A stretch of 64,000 bases of DNA from positions 10,673,722-10,737,721 of the forward strand of contig OZ037766.1 of NCBI GenBank assembly GCA_964035545.1. Direction: 5' to 3'. Made by a program: the position numbers and the translations under genes. The number at the start of each line of letters is the position of its first letter. Positions within the stretch are counted from its first letter, which is position 1. Under the pieces are notes generated by a model. The model did no database searches and was not told where the DNA came from. It worked only from the letters and a program-made list of their open reading frames with translations. Below are positions 1-14,633 of this stretch, piece by piece. Origin of the DNA: Bugula neritina (lineage: Eukaryota > Bryozoa > Gymnolaemata > Cheilostomatida > Bugulidae).

Positions 1-582
1 CATTAATTCTATTTACTGAAAGAGCTTTATCCAAAAAGCTGCAGTGACTTCTAACTAGTAACTCATTTACATAGTAATTTTGTTTACAAGAATGTTTCGT
101 TTCATTTAAAGATTTTTTTCGAATTGTGATAATCCATTTGATAAAGCTTACAAATAGTTTTCCAATTATAGTGTATAGAAATTATTTTTATTGTGCGATA
201 AAGTGCTCATAATGTTTTATTACTTTCAACTAGTCAATCACCTACCAATATATTATCGTATTATTAACTTTTTCGAAAAATCATAGAATAGCGAAATTTA
301 AGAAGTCTACGAAATTGCTATACAATTCAAGACCAACAGTATAGAACATAGATGTATCTGTTATTTCTCAGTATTATGGAACTATAGATTAAAACTAAAC
401 ACATATGATACTATTTTATGATAATAGTTTTGTGACCAGCAACACAGTTTCAACATTTAATGTTGTAATTGTAATCAAGTAAATTTTACTTGATTACAAT
501 AAAGGTTGTGTTGTTGCGGCTATGAACATTGGGAAGGTGTAAATATTATGTCACTGCGACGACTCGAGGTATGTGGATTTAC
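1..582. other. Intron following ABCA exon 98
   Basis: No frame matching the expected VF-type terminal ABCA exon is visible on the minus strand. The only structure is an inverted repeat at 439-517. The gene must continue beyond the left edge. Confidence 0.65.
439..517. repeat. Long inverted repeat / hairpin
   Basis: The inner arms 468-483 (ATTGTAATCAAGTAAA) and 484-500 are perfect reverse complements, and outer arms near 439-446 (GCAACACA) and 508-517 (GTGTTGTTGC) also pair. It may be a compact MITE or simply a strong hairpin in the intron. Confidence 0.6.
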
Positions 583-2849
583 CTGATCTAGAGTAGTCTG
601 GAAGACTGAATATTCTTCAATGTATAGATTATGTCTCTCCTTCTCAATAATGCTAAAGAGAGAGGCAAGGGTGTGACCACCCGCATATGGAATGGCAAAT
701 TCTGTGGTATTCAGGTGCTGGTCCTACAAATGCAAAGTAAGACAATTCCAAAATGTTCTACTATAGATGAAATGCGTGTTAAACAATATTCACAAAACCA
801 CCAGCTATTGGCCACCCCTTTTATAGTGAAAATAGTAATTAGTGTAGTAGGCTATATTACAAACTGATTGTGCTTACAAATACAATGTGATGCATTACAC
901 TATATTATAATGTGTGTGAAATATGTAATAGTATACCTTGACGACAGCTTGTGGCCATTTAGATTGCACAAAGGCAACCATTTTGTTAGTATGTGGCGGA
1001 GGCCCGGACACTTTAACCTTCAGGGTGTATCCAAGACCAAACTTATTCTTCAAGTGTTGGGAGGAGCCGAGGCAAGCAAGCTTACCATTCAACATGATTG
1101 CCATTCTTGTACACAGAGCTTCACACTCAGCCATGCTAAACAGTGACCATAAAACAACTCAATGATAAGCAGGGTATTATATAAACAGTATATGAGAACT
1201 TGCGCAGCCAGCAATTAGTAAAATCTCAAATGAATGAATGCGTTGCATTCTTTTAAAAGTTTTAGCCAGCAGCTATAACTACTGTGTTAATTACTGACTT
1301 ATAAATAATGTTATAAGTAATATATATGGTCAGATACTAAAATATGAATTTTTCACGTTCTAACTTTTCAATTTCATTTAAAATTTAAAGATGGATGCTG
1401 TGGTATCCAAGATATAAGTTTATCCTATTTATATAAATAAATTAGTAAATAGAAATGTTCCTCATTAATTTATTTTAAATGAATTTACAAGCCTGTAAGA
1501 TTATATTTATAATATGAACATTGTTTGAGCATTTGCATGCCTTGATGTACTTATGAAAAGTTGATGCATATCCTTTGTAGGTGGCATGATAAACATATCC
1601 CAACACCATCATAAAGTTACGCAGCACTGACCAGTGAAGTAATGAAAAATGGTTTGATAAACACTTGAGCATATCTCTGTACCTGTGAGAGGTGAGGACA
1701 ATGGCACAACCTCTGGCAGCTGCTGCCAATATCTGGTTCCAGGCGATTCTCCTAGCAACGGGATCCATTCCAGCAGTTGGCTCATCGAGGAAGACAAGAT
1801 CTGGGTTACCCATAAGAGACACGGCTACACACAGATTTCTCTTCATTCCACCAGACATGGCTTTCACTTGCTTATTGATATAACTCTCCATTCCAAACGC
1901 CTTCACTATACTCTTTATAACCTGACAGTGAATAATCATTATAGTTACTTAAATATAGTCAACCAACACATTTTTAACATAGATTTGAGCTCTTGGAAAA
2001 GAAACTTAAAATTTCTTTTTCATAATATCTTATATTTATATAATTTGAACAAATTGGTGATGCAGAAAGCATAATGAATGTTAACTAATATTAAATTTGT
2101 AAGGTTACATTGAAACCGTTTTGCTTATTCAGCTTTAAAGATATTCAAAAGGCAAAATTAAATTTTGGAATCTTATTTTTGATATATTTGTTAGTGACCT
2201 AAATGATGCTCATTCCATATATGGGTCAAGTGAGCATGCAGCACGACTAGATATCTAGTAAATACCTCATTAGTATTAGAAATTCCCTTGAGCTGAGCAT
2301 AGACACCGAGAACTTGTCGAGCTGTGAGCAGATTATCAAGAGAGTTGATCTGTGGACAGTAACCGATGAGACGTCTGCTACTCGATGACGTTATGTTGCT
2401 ACCATTAAGAGTGGCAAATCCTTCAGATGCAAGTATCTCTCCAGTCAGCATTTTGAAAGTTGATGTTTTTCCGGCTCCATTAACTCCACACAAACCAAAC
2501 ACCTGCATGACAAGTATCAGTATATGATGCGTTGCTAATTGTTCACACTTTATTACATCTTAAGATCGATCATCACAAGTAAAATATTACTCAAACTAAT
2601 GAATACATGTATTAGAAATGTTGAGATACATATTATGTAGTTATATATTCATTTACCTCTCCAGGCTGTATGCCAAAAGTTAAATCTTTAACGGCCAGAA
2701 TATGTCTGAAGTTGTTGAGTCTGTATTGTTTACTAAGTCCCTTGACAATCAGAGTATCTCTTTGTTGGTGAGAGTTCTGGAGAATACGTTCCTTCTCCCT
2801 TATGACATCATCATCTAGATCATCTTCACCCTTCTTCTTGGAAGATATT
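583..2849 (-). CDS. ABCA exons 94-98: nucleotide-binding domain 2 and C-terminal regulatory segment
   Basis: Exons: 2657-2849, 2266-2502, 1683-1921, 937-1135, 583-723, residues about 5976-6312. Motifs: VIREKERIL, Walker [15 protein letters not shown] (from about 6046), Q-loop GYCPQIN, signature MSGGMKRNL (6141), Walker [14 protein letters not shown] (Asp about 6165), H-loop [13 protein letters not shown]. The tail has [17 protein letters not shown] and the regulatory end [14 protein letters not shown]. The last exon finishes at a normal donor (GTAAAT), so at least one more exon (expected to start VF) lies to the left of the window. Confidence 0.96.
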
Positions 2850-5800
2850 CTGAATAACAACCAAGTCTCAAGTTTAAACACACCAAGTGATAACCTAACA
2901 CTGTGTGTACTGGTTTCGAAAGTTTGTCAAATCTTTAATTTTGTAATATATTGCTTTTCCTATTAACTGCTGCATTTCCAACATTCAATGAATCGAATCA
3001 TAAAACAATATTATGTATAATTATTGAATAGGCTCTTCCTTAGAAAGCCAAAGATTACAACTTTTTACATGCTAGTCTAGTCTGAGAAAAGATATACAAA
3101 ATGAAAATAAAATGCATGCGGCAGGTGTGTTGAAATAGGTTTGCTTTCACTTTTTTACAATGTAGATCATCAAACTGCAAAAACTTTAAACAAGATTCAA
3201 AATAAACACAAGTAAACAAGATCAACAAGTTGTACCTGTCATCACAGTTGGTGGTCTTCAGTTCTACCAACAATGTGATTATGAAGAACACGAAGCCTTG
3301 GATAACCAGAGAAATGATATTCCAGTATATTCCATTTCTTTTGTTGAATGGGTGATAGAACTGAGCAATTCCTGCGTCAAACTGGGATAGAATGTCTATA
3401 CGCACTTGATTAACACTCATCTGCATCAATGCAGACGTGAAACTGTATTGTGGGAAGATCAGGAACAGTTTCTACAAATCACCAAAAGCAGAGTACAAGA
3501 ACTATAATATACTGTGTGTATAAATATTACGAGTCGAAATCAAATGCTTAAAAAAACACTTTTGATGCATGCAAACCCATTGAAGAGCAGTAGTGGGGAA
3601 ATAGAGATAGCTCAAGTTCTCTAATTTTATTATTAAATTTTGGTTTGAGGCGCGGGTTGAAATTCTTGAGAGAACATAATTTCTTTTGCTACATTTTTAA
3701 TCTAGAATACAGGGTTTTCTCAATTTCTCCATCACTGCAACTACCTCTGCAAACCATGACACTTCATTCAACACTAAAGGATTATTATTTGCTAGAAGTT
3801 GTAGCACTATTAAGTGAGTAGCAGACGCACATCTTGTAAAATACTTGAAGATATCATGACACTAACCTGCATTATCAAATACACCGGTTTTATATTTGGT
3901 ACAAACTGGAAGAAGGTCAACAGGAAGGTGATGGTGGACAGGGATATACCGAGGAACATGTTGACCATGAGGAGAGTAAAGAAGGCTGTAGTGGTGTTAC
4001 TGAATGCCTTCAGTGTCATGTACATGAATGGAAGCACCGCCCAGCTGTAAACATAATCATACTTATTATCTAATTGTAAAGAAACCTTTAATAGGGAACC
4101 AATCCAACAAAAATATGCTAGATTTTAAAATTTTATATCACAGTATCTAAATGGTAACCAGCTTTGATGTTGATATATAGCCAACCCTTAACAGTGAAAA
4201 ATCTTCCTAATATGCATACTCAGTGTAAATAACAAAATGTAGCACAAACTTTACAACATACTACTATTGTGCCAAGCAAAGCAAGGATAGTTAAAAAAAG
4301 GTAAACAAGAAGTAGAATATTATATTTAAAATAATATATTTGTAACTTCCATAAAACTATACCGCTAACTTACGCATAAGTGACAAACAGACAGATGGTG
4401 GCTCCAATATTACCATTGACCCAAAGAGATCGCACATCAAAGGCGTAAATCAGCGGTATGATTACCAGAACGGGCAGCAGGAACATCATCATATCCCAGA
4501 AGAAGGCAGTAAACCAGTATTTGATTGGTCCAACACCGGATACATATTGTAGATGCTTCTCTCCTTTTACATGTTCCATAACCAAGTATACACACAGACC
4601 TGCGTAAATAAAACTTACAAATTACAATTGTTTTCTTATATAATATAAATAAATAGAACACAACAATTCAACGAATGAAAACCGACTAGATAACTATGCA
4701 TGCAGCTAAGTATCTAATAAAGACACAAAAATATAATGTATCAAAGAGATGATTCTATTGGGCTAGTGCAAGTACTCGATGTACAAACGGTAGATGTCAA
4801 TGTTTCAGTTGTTAGATGAACAATCACAATACCTGCGGGTATAAGACTGAAGGCGGCAAGGAAAGTCAATGAAACTCCCAAGTCAGCTGTTTTCTCCAAA
4901 GCATTTTTGACACTGAGTTGACCTTGAGAAAGGACTAATGGATGATTGAATACAGTTATGCCATACTTGGAGGAGGCAGCGGAACCTTCATTAGCCGTGA
5001 CAGCAGCTCGTAGTATCATGTTAGACAGGGCATTCAAGTACGACGGAGAAGAGTGGAAAGCTCGGTTGTCAAACCAAACCTTGGCGGTGGTCTTCTGGTC
5101 CTCAGAAAGTTCGAATGTCCATCCACCATATCTAGTACGAATCAGTACAATGAGACACCATAGCAACATGAGTTAAGATTAAAGCATGCTCCGGACATAT
5201 AATTTTGGATATTAAAATATTCATATTTGTTTTGGAAAAAGTTACTGGTAAAAACACGCCTTTTTCTAATCAACATATTGAGTAAACTATTAGTAAAACT
5301 GTATTAAGACATATTTATAGCAGTATCAGCACCTGTCAACTTTATGTTTAATCTATATCTCCAAAGGTAAGCTGAAACAATGGCAATAGGTTATGAGTTA
5401 GGACAAAAGTAAAAAATATATAAGATAGTAATTGTTTATTCTAAAACTACAATACAATAATATAATGCCATACTATAACAATAAAGCATCATGTATAACA
5501 CAAAATCAAATAAAATGCATGTAAAACATTATAGATTTAAGAGCCAAACTAATCAAAGAAAAAAGTGTATCATCCACAAAATATGATGAAGCACGCAGTT
5601 GTAAAAAATTTTAAGTTTTACGTATGTATACAGTACATACCTGTTGGTCTTGTAGAAGGGGTGCGTACTGAGTAGATAGTCCTGTATGTCGTAATCTTCT
5701 CTGACATGTAGCAATATATCACTGGTGTTAGTGAGGTGGGAGTCTAGCACTGGGTTGTTTCCTTCGCAGGTAAAGTAACTCTTAGAGGGGCAAGTACACA

Positions 5801-8800
5801 CTGGCAGAGAGTCTGGCTTAGCTGGTCGCGTACTCAAATCACGCTCTATGTCTTCACAACTGAACTGTTTGTCCTTCACACTACAATGGAGTTGTTGATT
5901 TGCTTGTTAATACAAAAATATATTCCATTTTTAAATGCCTGTTTAAAAAGTTGAAAAATACTGTAATCAATACCAACAAACCAAGCAGCTTATATTATAA
6001 ATATGTTCGTATAAACACAGCTAGCTTGCTATAACATATATTTTTTGATTCTCATCTAAAAGTTGTTTTGAATATTGAAATGTGTCCAAAACAGTTTGAA
6101 TACAAAATTAGGCAATTTATCATGCTAAAACTATTACAACTTTCTTTAGCCATCCCATAGCATCACAGTAAACTCATGCAATTGACAAATCACAAGCATT
6201 GTAACATCAAACCAATAAACATGCTGCTTACCCATTGTCCATGCACACAGTACCAACTCCAGGATAGTTAAACAATGTAGATGTAAACTCGTGCGCTCTA
6301 CTGTTGTATCTCTCATCCTCAAGACTACAATACGTTTTATGATAGTTATGAAAACCGTTCAATGCAACAACGTTTCACTTACTTATACAAAATGCAAAAT
6401 GTAGTACAGTTATACAGTTTATACAAAGCACTATAAACTAGTAATACTCTGTTCAAATAGGACTTTATCTGGTAAAGTTAGTGTTGCCCTACATGCCTGG
6501 CACCTAGTACCTAGTAACCCAGCTATTTTAAACTGACAAGATGTTCATATACTGTAATGAATACTACATATATAATTTCTCAAATGTAATTCTACACGGC
6601 CAATATTAGTTTTGTGAGTTGCTTTTTCAAATACTGTCAGGTCAGTAGAAAACGATGATTAATAATAATTATTTTCTAAAACACAAGTTGAGATACAACT
6701 CCGTAGCAATGCTATTACAGTTTAAGCAATTATTATAAATATATAAATTTTGTAGCTTTATTTATGTAATCTATTCTCCAATTATATGTAAACATAATTG
6801 CAAGAAGTAGAAATAGTGACCCATAAATTTGGCAAAATATTCATGAGAGGACAATTCCTATATTGTGTGTAAATCACAAGAAAAGCTATAATAAAATATT
6901 TAGCTGTATGCAGTAGTGAACATACTGTAAAAATTCTATTTGCCATATAGCATAGCAGCACAGAAGGAGAACTATATATATATGAATGGTGCTTTACCTG
7001 AAGAAAGAGTAGGTGTTAGGATAGAGTGAGGGCTGTAACTCCAGGTTGGGCTGGTTGGAGCGGTCCGGTACTAATGTGGTCACGCCAAGAGCAAGGATTA
7101 CAAACAAGATAGGAAGAATGATCAGGGCTATGTATGACTTGTAGTCCTTAAAAGTGTGGATGAATCTCTTTCTGCAAAAGGTATAGCCACATCACAGCAC
7201 AATACATGAGATGTGCGAGTAAAACAGATTATATATATGAACGTTAGTGTGAGAAACAGCGGCAGTACACTATAGTAATAAAGGCATTGCTTTACATATG
7301 AGAGAAAAAAATTCAAAGATGAAAAAACAAAACAAGATAAGAATGAGTATAACATATAAGACGCAAATGTTTGATAGTACAAGCATAAATAACAGTAATA
7401 GATAGAATTTACACTCAGATATAAAGTTATGGCTAAAAAGTGGAATATTAGTTTATCATACAAAGTTGTATTCAAGTATTTTAAAAATTGTTATGGATAT
7501 GATTCTAAATCTTCAAAAAACATTTTCAATTTCAATGGTTACAACACAAATACGCCAGGAAACTTAGGTTGGAAAACTGCGCCATTTCCTGACCTGAAAA
7601 GGGCTCCAAGCATGGTTAGACAGCTGGAGCTGCCAGATTCACCAAAGTCTTCCTGGAGGTTGTCTTGTGAGGTGGCAGCAGAGAGAGCTCTGACGTCAGC
7701 AGCGTTGCTTTCAGTAATTTTCTCAAATACCTACAGAGATCGTAATATAAGCTAACAGGTTTTGTCACAACTGCCATAGTTAAAGTAAACAACTAATGAA
7801 ATACTTTATGTAAAACTTTTGCACCCACTGGGATTCGAACCACAAACTTCTGGCTTGCAAGCAGACGCGCTAACCAATTACACCACAGGGGCTACTGGGT
7901 AATCACAACACTACATCCCACCCAGTTCACAAGACTTTCTTTTGCTATTTTGACATATTTCTTAATTTTATAATGAGTACAACAATTTAATAGTTCAACT
8001 ATTTTAACTATAAAGTTCTCTGATGAGTACTAAAAAAGTAACTCGTATCAACTTGATTTAAACTTAGCAGACACAAGTAAACTTTGCAAACCCATACTAA
8101 ACAGCACAGATTTGACCTACTTATATACAAGTCGGCCATAATAATATTATAATAAATAAAACTTGCACAATTTAGATGAAATACTGATACAATCCAGATG
8201 TAATTTGTACAGAGAGTGAAATAATCTCTTTTTGACCAACTCGAGTTATAAATAGTAATTGCTGACCTCATATAGAGTCGAGTCAGAAACTCCGAAACCA
8301 GACAAGCCAAGATCATCAACCTTATCACTCAATTGTTTGAAGAGCTGATCAAAACTTGGGAGATCAGCTGAAGGCAGCGTGTAGGTAATGCTGCTGCCAA
8401 TGTCTGTCATCAACATTGCGCCGGGACAATTCGTCTTTATTAGTGTGGTCAGTGTATTGATATCAAAATCTGTAAAACCAGATGTAAACTATTAAAAGAC
8501 TTTACACAAAGTTTGACATGTTAAAGCATATCATTTGTATTTTTGCTGCGTAAGCTATTCTAGTAGCAAGGCAGTAAGATTTTACACACCAGCATTTTCA
8601 GTGGTTGGTTTCTTCTCTAAAAAGAGTTGATATCCAGAAGCGTGTTGAGACTTGAGAGACATAGGCGATCCTTCCGCTCTCAGCTTTCCCTTATCTAATA
8701 TAGCCACTCTGTCACCTGTTATAGAGAAATACAACTCAAATGCTTTGGACACAATAATTGACTTACTAACCTATCGCTTGCATGGCTTAGGAAAAAAATT

Positions 8801-11800
8801 CCCAACAAAAACTTGAATGGAAAAATAAATACTAAAAGTGTGTTCTCAATCATTGCCTAACAAATATTTTTTATTGTAGCCAATAATTTTATTTTAAAGT
8901 AAATTCCAAACAAAAAAGGAGTCTCCATGAAGCTTTCTGATCTACTAACCTAGTGTGTCGGCCTCGTCCAAATGATGTGTGCAGAGTATGATAGTCCTGT
9001 TGGCTCTGTGTTTGAGTATCACATCCCAGATCACTCTTCTACCGTGAGGGTCAATAGAGGAAGTGGGTTCATCCAGTATAATAACCTTAGAGTCACCAAT
9101 AAATGCCATGGCTACGGAGACACGTCTACGCATGCCTCCCGACAACGTCCCAACAAGTTCATCTCGCATATTAGATAGTCCCATACTCTTTAGCATTCTA
9201 ATAAAAATAATTATGTTATATTTAATATTTAATTTTAATCAACTTATAATACATTATGCTATATGCAGACAATGCGGGTCATCAGGTAACTATTTAATGA
9301 TTTAATTATTAATAATAACTTATTATTGAAAATTTCAAATGTTGAGTGACTCACTCTTCAACATCAGATTCAATGACATCTCTCGGTTCAGAGCTTTTCA
9401 AGGATGCAAACAAGTCAAGGTGCTCCTTCACAGTCATGCTAAAAATAAACACAAAGTTTAAATGCCGCAGCTACAAGTGCAAAAGTACAAGAACTAGAAA
9501 ATAAACGAAAATACAAACATGGAGAAGAGATTATAAGTGTTATTATATTGTGACTTACAAATCAAACAACATGTCAAACTGGGGACACAATCCAAGATTC
9601 TGTCTAATGTTCTTAATGCCTGCACTGTTTACATTCATTCCGATAACCTCAGCAGCCCCACTGGTTGGTGACAACATTCCAGTCAAGATGTTTCTAGAAG
9701 AAAGAGAATATACCAAACGTTAAAATATACAAAATTATTAGTGATAAATGCTGTTTCTGGTATGTAGAGTATCGTTTAGAATTAAAATCATTATTTCAAG
9801 GTACAATTACAGGAAGGATGATTTTTTATATGGGTAAATTCATGTGTTGAAACAATATAATTGATTGTGGTAATTTATTGACTATACAGTTCATGTTGAA
9901 GATTTTAGAAATATACTAAAAAATAGTATAAAATTACTGTCAAGACTGCACTAAAGTTAACAATTCAAAAATATACTATATTAACTCACATGGTGGTAGT
10001 TTTTCCTGCACCATTTCTACCAAGGAAGGCTGTAACCTGACCCTCATAGAAGTCTAGACTGAGATCATCAATGGCTATCTTGCCATTTCTGTAGACTTTA
10101 CGTAGCTTGTTTACAGAAATTCCAACTGGTAACCCTTCTGCAACACAAAATTACAATTTGCAGCAGGACTTAGTCTCGAGTTTCACAAGATTGAGAAAGT
10201 GAAAAAGAAAGAGTTGGAAAATCAACATTTATGAAATGAGTTTGAAATTTTTTCATAGAAACGGGCAAAACCTACCATTCCATTTAGCTACTTATCATCT
10301 CCTAACTTGAATATATATTTTCTGTAAAAATGGTTGCATTGATTCATTTGGAGTCCTTCGCATTCGTCAAACAAATTTAGTCAACTGAGTATTTTGCAAA
10401 CTTTTTGCGCTGGTTAACACAATTTTTACTTACTGGAGTTCGTTAGTTCCATTTTCATCCATTTAAATATTTTATCAAATTAACGTTTTACTAAACTAAA
10501 CTATCCCGTAACAGAGCTTGAAACATAAACACTCAACTGTGAAATATTTTGATTTTTTTTATCTGTATGCTAATCTCATAATATGAATACAGGTGACAGT
10601 AAGTTTCAGACTGGCCAATTAGCCATGACATATCACTGAATGAGATGCAGCTATGCTACTACATTATTCACATAAGCAAATTGATTTTCCCTAGTTTACT
10701 CACTCACTCACTCTTACAAAACATAATTTTAGAATCAAGTAACCCGTAAATGTAGCTTCGAAAGAAAAGATATGAACAGAAGTTGAACACCCAACAATGA
10801 ATAATATTAAAAAGTTATCAGGGAAAGAAGCAGATAAGAAATGTGTTTATAATGTTTCAACAAGAAAAGCTACCAATCTTTTAGGTTATGCTGAAAGTAG
10901 TGGGTAAAAATATGAAATTTTTTATTAGGCATCCAATGCCCACAGCTTACTACTCTTCCAGTATGACTTACCACCAGTTAACCATGTGGCTGTTTGATAT
11001 ACACGCGAATCAGACTGAAAGTCTTTTGACAACCAGTTAGACTGGTTGTTAAGACTTCTAGCTGATAAAGTGCTAGATGAGGGTGAGGTATTTGTTGTTC
11101 CTAGAATTCAGTTAAGTCACATGTGAATTACCAGCAGCTACAGCTGGATGCATTTTCATGTTTGTACTTGGTTAGTATTTGAAGTGTTTAATACTCTATT
11201 GAGCATTAGATAATGAATATGCCTCAATTGGATTGAATTTTAAAACGAAAACATTTTCACCTATCAGTCTACAAAGATTTGCTTGTTAGCTAAGAAATTT
11301 TGAAATATTTATAACACTTAGATAGCCTAAATTATCTAAAAATAGATAGTAATATAAATAAAAGAAACCTTTGTTTGAGTGCTTATATTTGGAGTTGCTG
11401 TTCCTTGCACCATCACCTCCAAATCCCCAGTAGCTTTTGGTGAAGGGGAAATACAGTGGCAATCTGTATCCAAACTTTCCTGCAAATTCATAACTAAAAG
11501 TTGTAAATATGCTTTCACTACACAATTCACAAACATGTTGAACAAAAATATATCATCACATGCACAATATTATATTTTACATTGTAAGTATAATATGATA
11601 CATTTATAATATATTAAGAATATATCATATTGCTTTTCTTATAAGTACTTAGCAACAGAACCAATAAAGGTAATGGTGTATTATAAATTGCTTACCTGGC
11701 ATTACGTTTCTGACATACCATCCAATGACAAAATAGATAACAGAATCTATTATCATCCATATGAACATCCAATGAACAGAGAGCTCGGCTTCTTCATTAT

Positions 11801-14510
11801 AACCTGGTGCTTTACGAATATTATGCCACTGTATGCCTTCACCCATCTGCTCCCATCTGGAGATGTATGTGGCACCAATAGCAAAGGCGGTGGTGGATAG
11901 CAGCGACTATAACCACACAGAAGGTGATGGAGATAGGTATTACATAATTATATGCTATTACAGTAATAGTACATATCATCTGTTCAGAATAAGTGAACTA
12001 AAATGATTTATGCCTAATCTTGTAAACTTGTAAATTTTAACTAAATCTTCAAATTTGTAACAACCTTGATTTAACAACCATGTAATCAGCACTGCTGTTT
12101 CATTTGAAAAATTTTAAAAAATGTTTTTCTTAACAGTTCAAGCAACTTAACTCACACTGTTTTAAAATTTTTGAAAGACTTTAAAAGAAATTAGCAATTT
12201 TTTATAGGAGAGACCTTGGTTAAGCTAAAAAGTACATAAATACAATATATATTAAGTATGGTGTACACCCTGTGATGGTTTGACAACTCCTCATTTATTT
12301 ACTAGCCATATCTCGTTACATGTAAAGGCTTACAACATTGCATGTCTAACAGCACATAATATAAACTATGTACTCACAGACACATGGTATGCTGAGGCTG
12401 TGAAATCTTCTCTAAACTGAGTGTAGATGATGTATGGGAAGTAGCTGATGATGAATACCATCACTCCAATAGCAGACGCCACATTAGCTTTCGTGAAGAA
12501 TGAGCCAACCATGTAACTAAAGCACACAGCAAATGTGAAATACGTGTATCACCCATGTTTAAACTTTAAATTCTAACAAGTTCAAATTCTGTAGCATAAG
12601 AAAATATCAAACTTTAAATTTTAACAAGTTCGAATTTTGCACTATAAGAATATATTAAACTTTAAATTCTTCGTAGTACAAGAATATATCTTTTTAACCT
12701 ACATTTAACATATCAAACCATAATTGCGGCATACATATTAAAATCAAGTCTTACTGTAGTAAATTATAAAAAGCTATAAAGTCACTAGTAATACATAGAT
12801 TTTATAGCCACAATCTAAAAAATAATACAGCCCCTTCTCCCCCACCGTGTCGCACAGAAAGCTGAAGAGATTATCTAGACATAATATACACTCACCAGAA
12901 CATGGTGGTGGAAAGAGAGAAGGTCATGAGATACAGGAAGACAATGATTCCATCAGACAACATAAGTACTTCCCCAACCATTATGAAGATGGTTGATATG
13001 ACTGAGAGAAGAGTCATCCCGAGCATTGTGTTGGTAAACCAGGAGGTCCATATTACTCCTGACTTCAGACCCATCACTTTCATCAACTAAAATATTATAT
13101 CAAATTTTAGTAAACTAAATATAGTCTAATCAATTTTCATTAGTTTGGTATTACCAATCAACTGTAAGATGTATCATAACATTACTGTAGTTAGATTAGA
13201 TTCAATACAGTGATCCCTCCATATCTCACTAAGCTGCGGGTCCCAAAACCTCGATTCGTGACATAGTAGAAAACCAGATTTAACACGCAGAACTGCTAAA
13301 TTCGGCCATTTTGCCCTTATACACACATACATAACCTATGAAACGTGATCCAAGCACTTCTCAGGACCCATAGAATTTCGTGAGAACTGGAACCGTGAAA
13401 TATGAAGGAAACACTATGGTTATAGTAAATGTATGCGGCCATTGAAGTAAATACATAACACGCAATAAGTTCTCTCACTTCTTCAAGTCCAGTCTCTCTG
13501 TAAGCAGTAAGAGACTTGATGCAGTGAGCGACGGAGAACAGCCATGACAGGGCCATCACCAGAGGTACGATGTAAGGGTAGACATATCCCATGAATGTAT
13601 CCGATTTATAGCAAGTGGCGGGCATTTGCTGCAGCTCTGCAGGAGTCTGTGTGATGGAGTTGTTGCCGGCGTGAAGTTTGATGATAGCCCGGTCAACCAT
13701 TTCCTGTATCTGAATGAAGCCTCTCAAGTATCGCATGTCGCTGAGTATGTTGTCTCGGGGAGCAGCTGAATAATACCTTCAACACAAGCGATTCACTAGT
13801 ACCAGCAACAAATTCAAACTGTTACATTTAGTGCAAAATCAAGCTGTCATAAGTGCTTCAAAAACCAGAGTATAAAAATACAATTATATTTCGTTATTTA
13901 CAAACATCTTAACAGTTTGATGCTTTCTATTGCCTTAAAAGAAATTCAAGTCAAGGCACTATGAGAGCAAAAAATGTTGTTTGAAGCATATTAAAGCTTA
14001 CATTTCCTGAAGCTCCATAGTGGACTCCACATTGTCAATGTCCATCCTGATTTTATATTCTATGTGCTTAGGTAGGCTGAGATTGTCAACAGAGCGCTTG
14101 TTTCTTGACTGACCTACATTAGTAAAGACTATTCCCGCAATAAACTCTCCCTTCTTATATAGCCTATCAGCTTCCTCTTCTAAATCAGCTTCTGAGTCAA
14201 TACCAACATATCTGCAAATATATAGCAGCACCAGTAAGTATACTTACAATGACTCCAATAAAAATTGTTATATTTTCTTTTAGTCATATTACATTTATTA
14301 TTCAGTATAGCTCACCTGTCCAGACTGATACAGTCGGCATAATCAGCGGCCATTGAAAGAGATGACATCAACATTTGGTTCTGTGGGGCAAGCAGAAGGT
14401 CCAGCATTTCTGATAGTGCCGATATATTTAGGTCACTTTTCAGCAAGGTTCTGATCAAAGCTGGGTCAGCATTTTTAAAGCTAGAAAGGCTTTTCTGTAA
14501 TATATATATC

Positions 14511-14556
<46 letters not shown>

Positions 14557-14557
14557 T

Positions 14558-14588
<31 letters not shown>

Positions 14589-14597
14589 CATAATTAC

Positions 14598-14633
<36 letters not shown>

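Noticed and set aside
868-1165. Plus-strand ORFs of 75-92 codons
   Set aside because: They lie opposite ABCA exon 97, whose minus-strand reading matches conserved ABCA sequence; the plus frames have no recognisable features.
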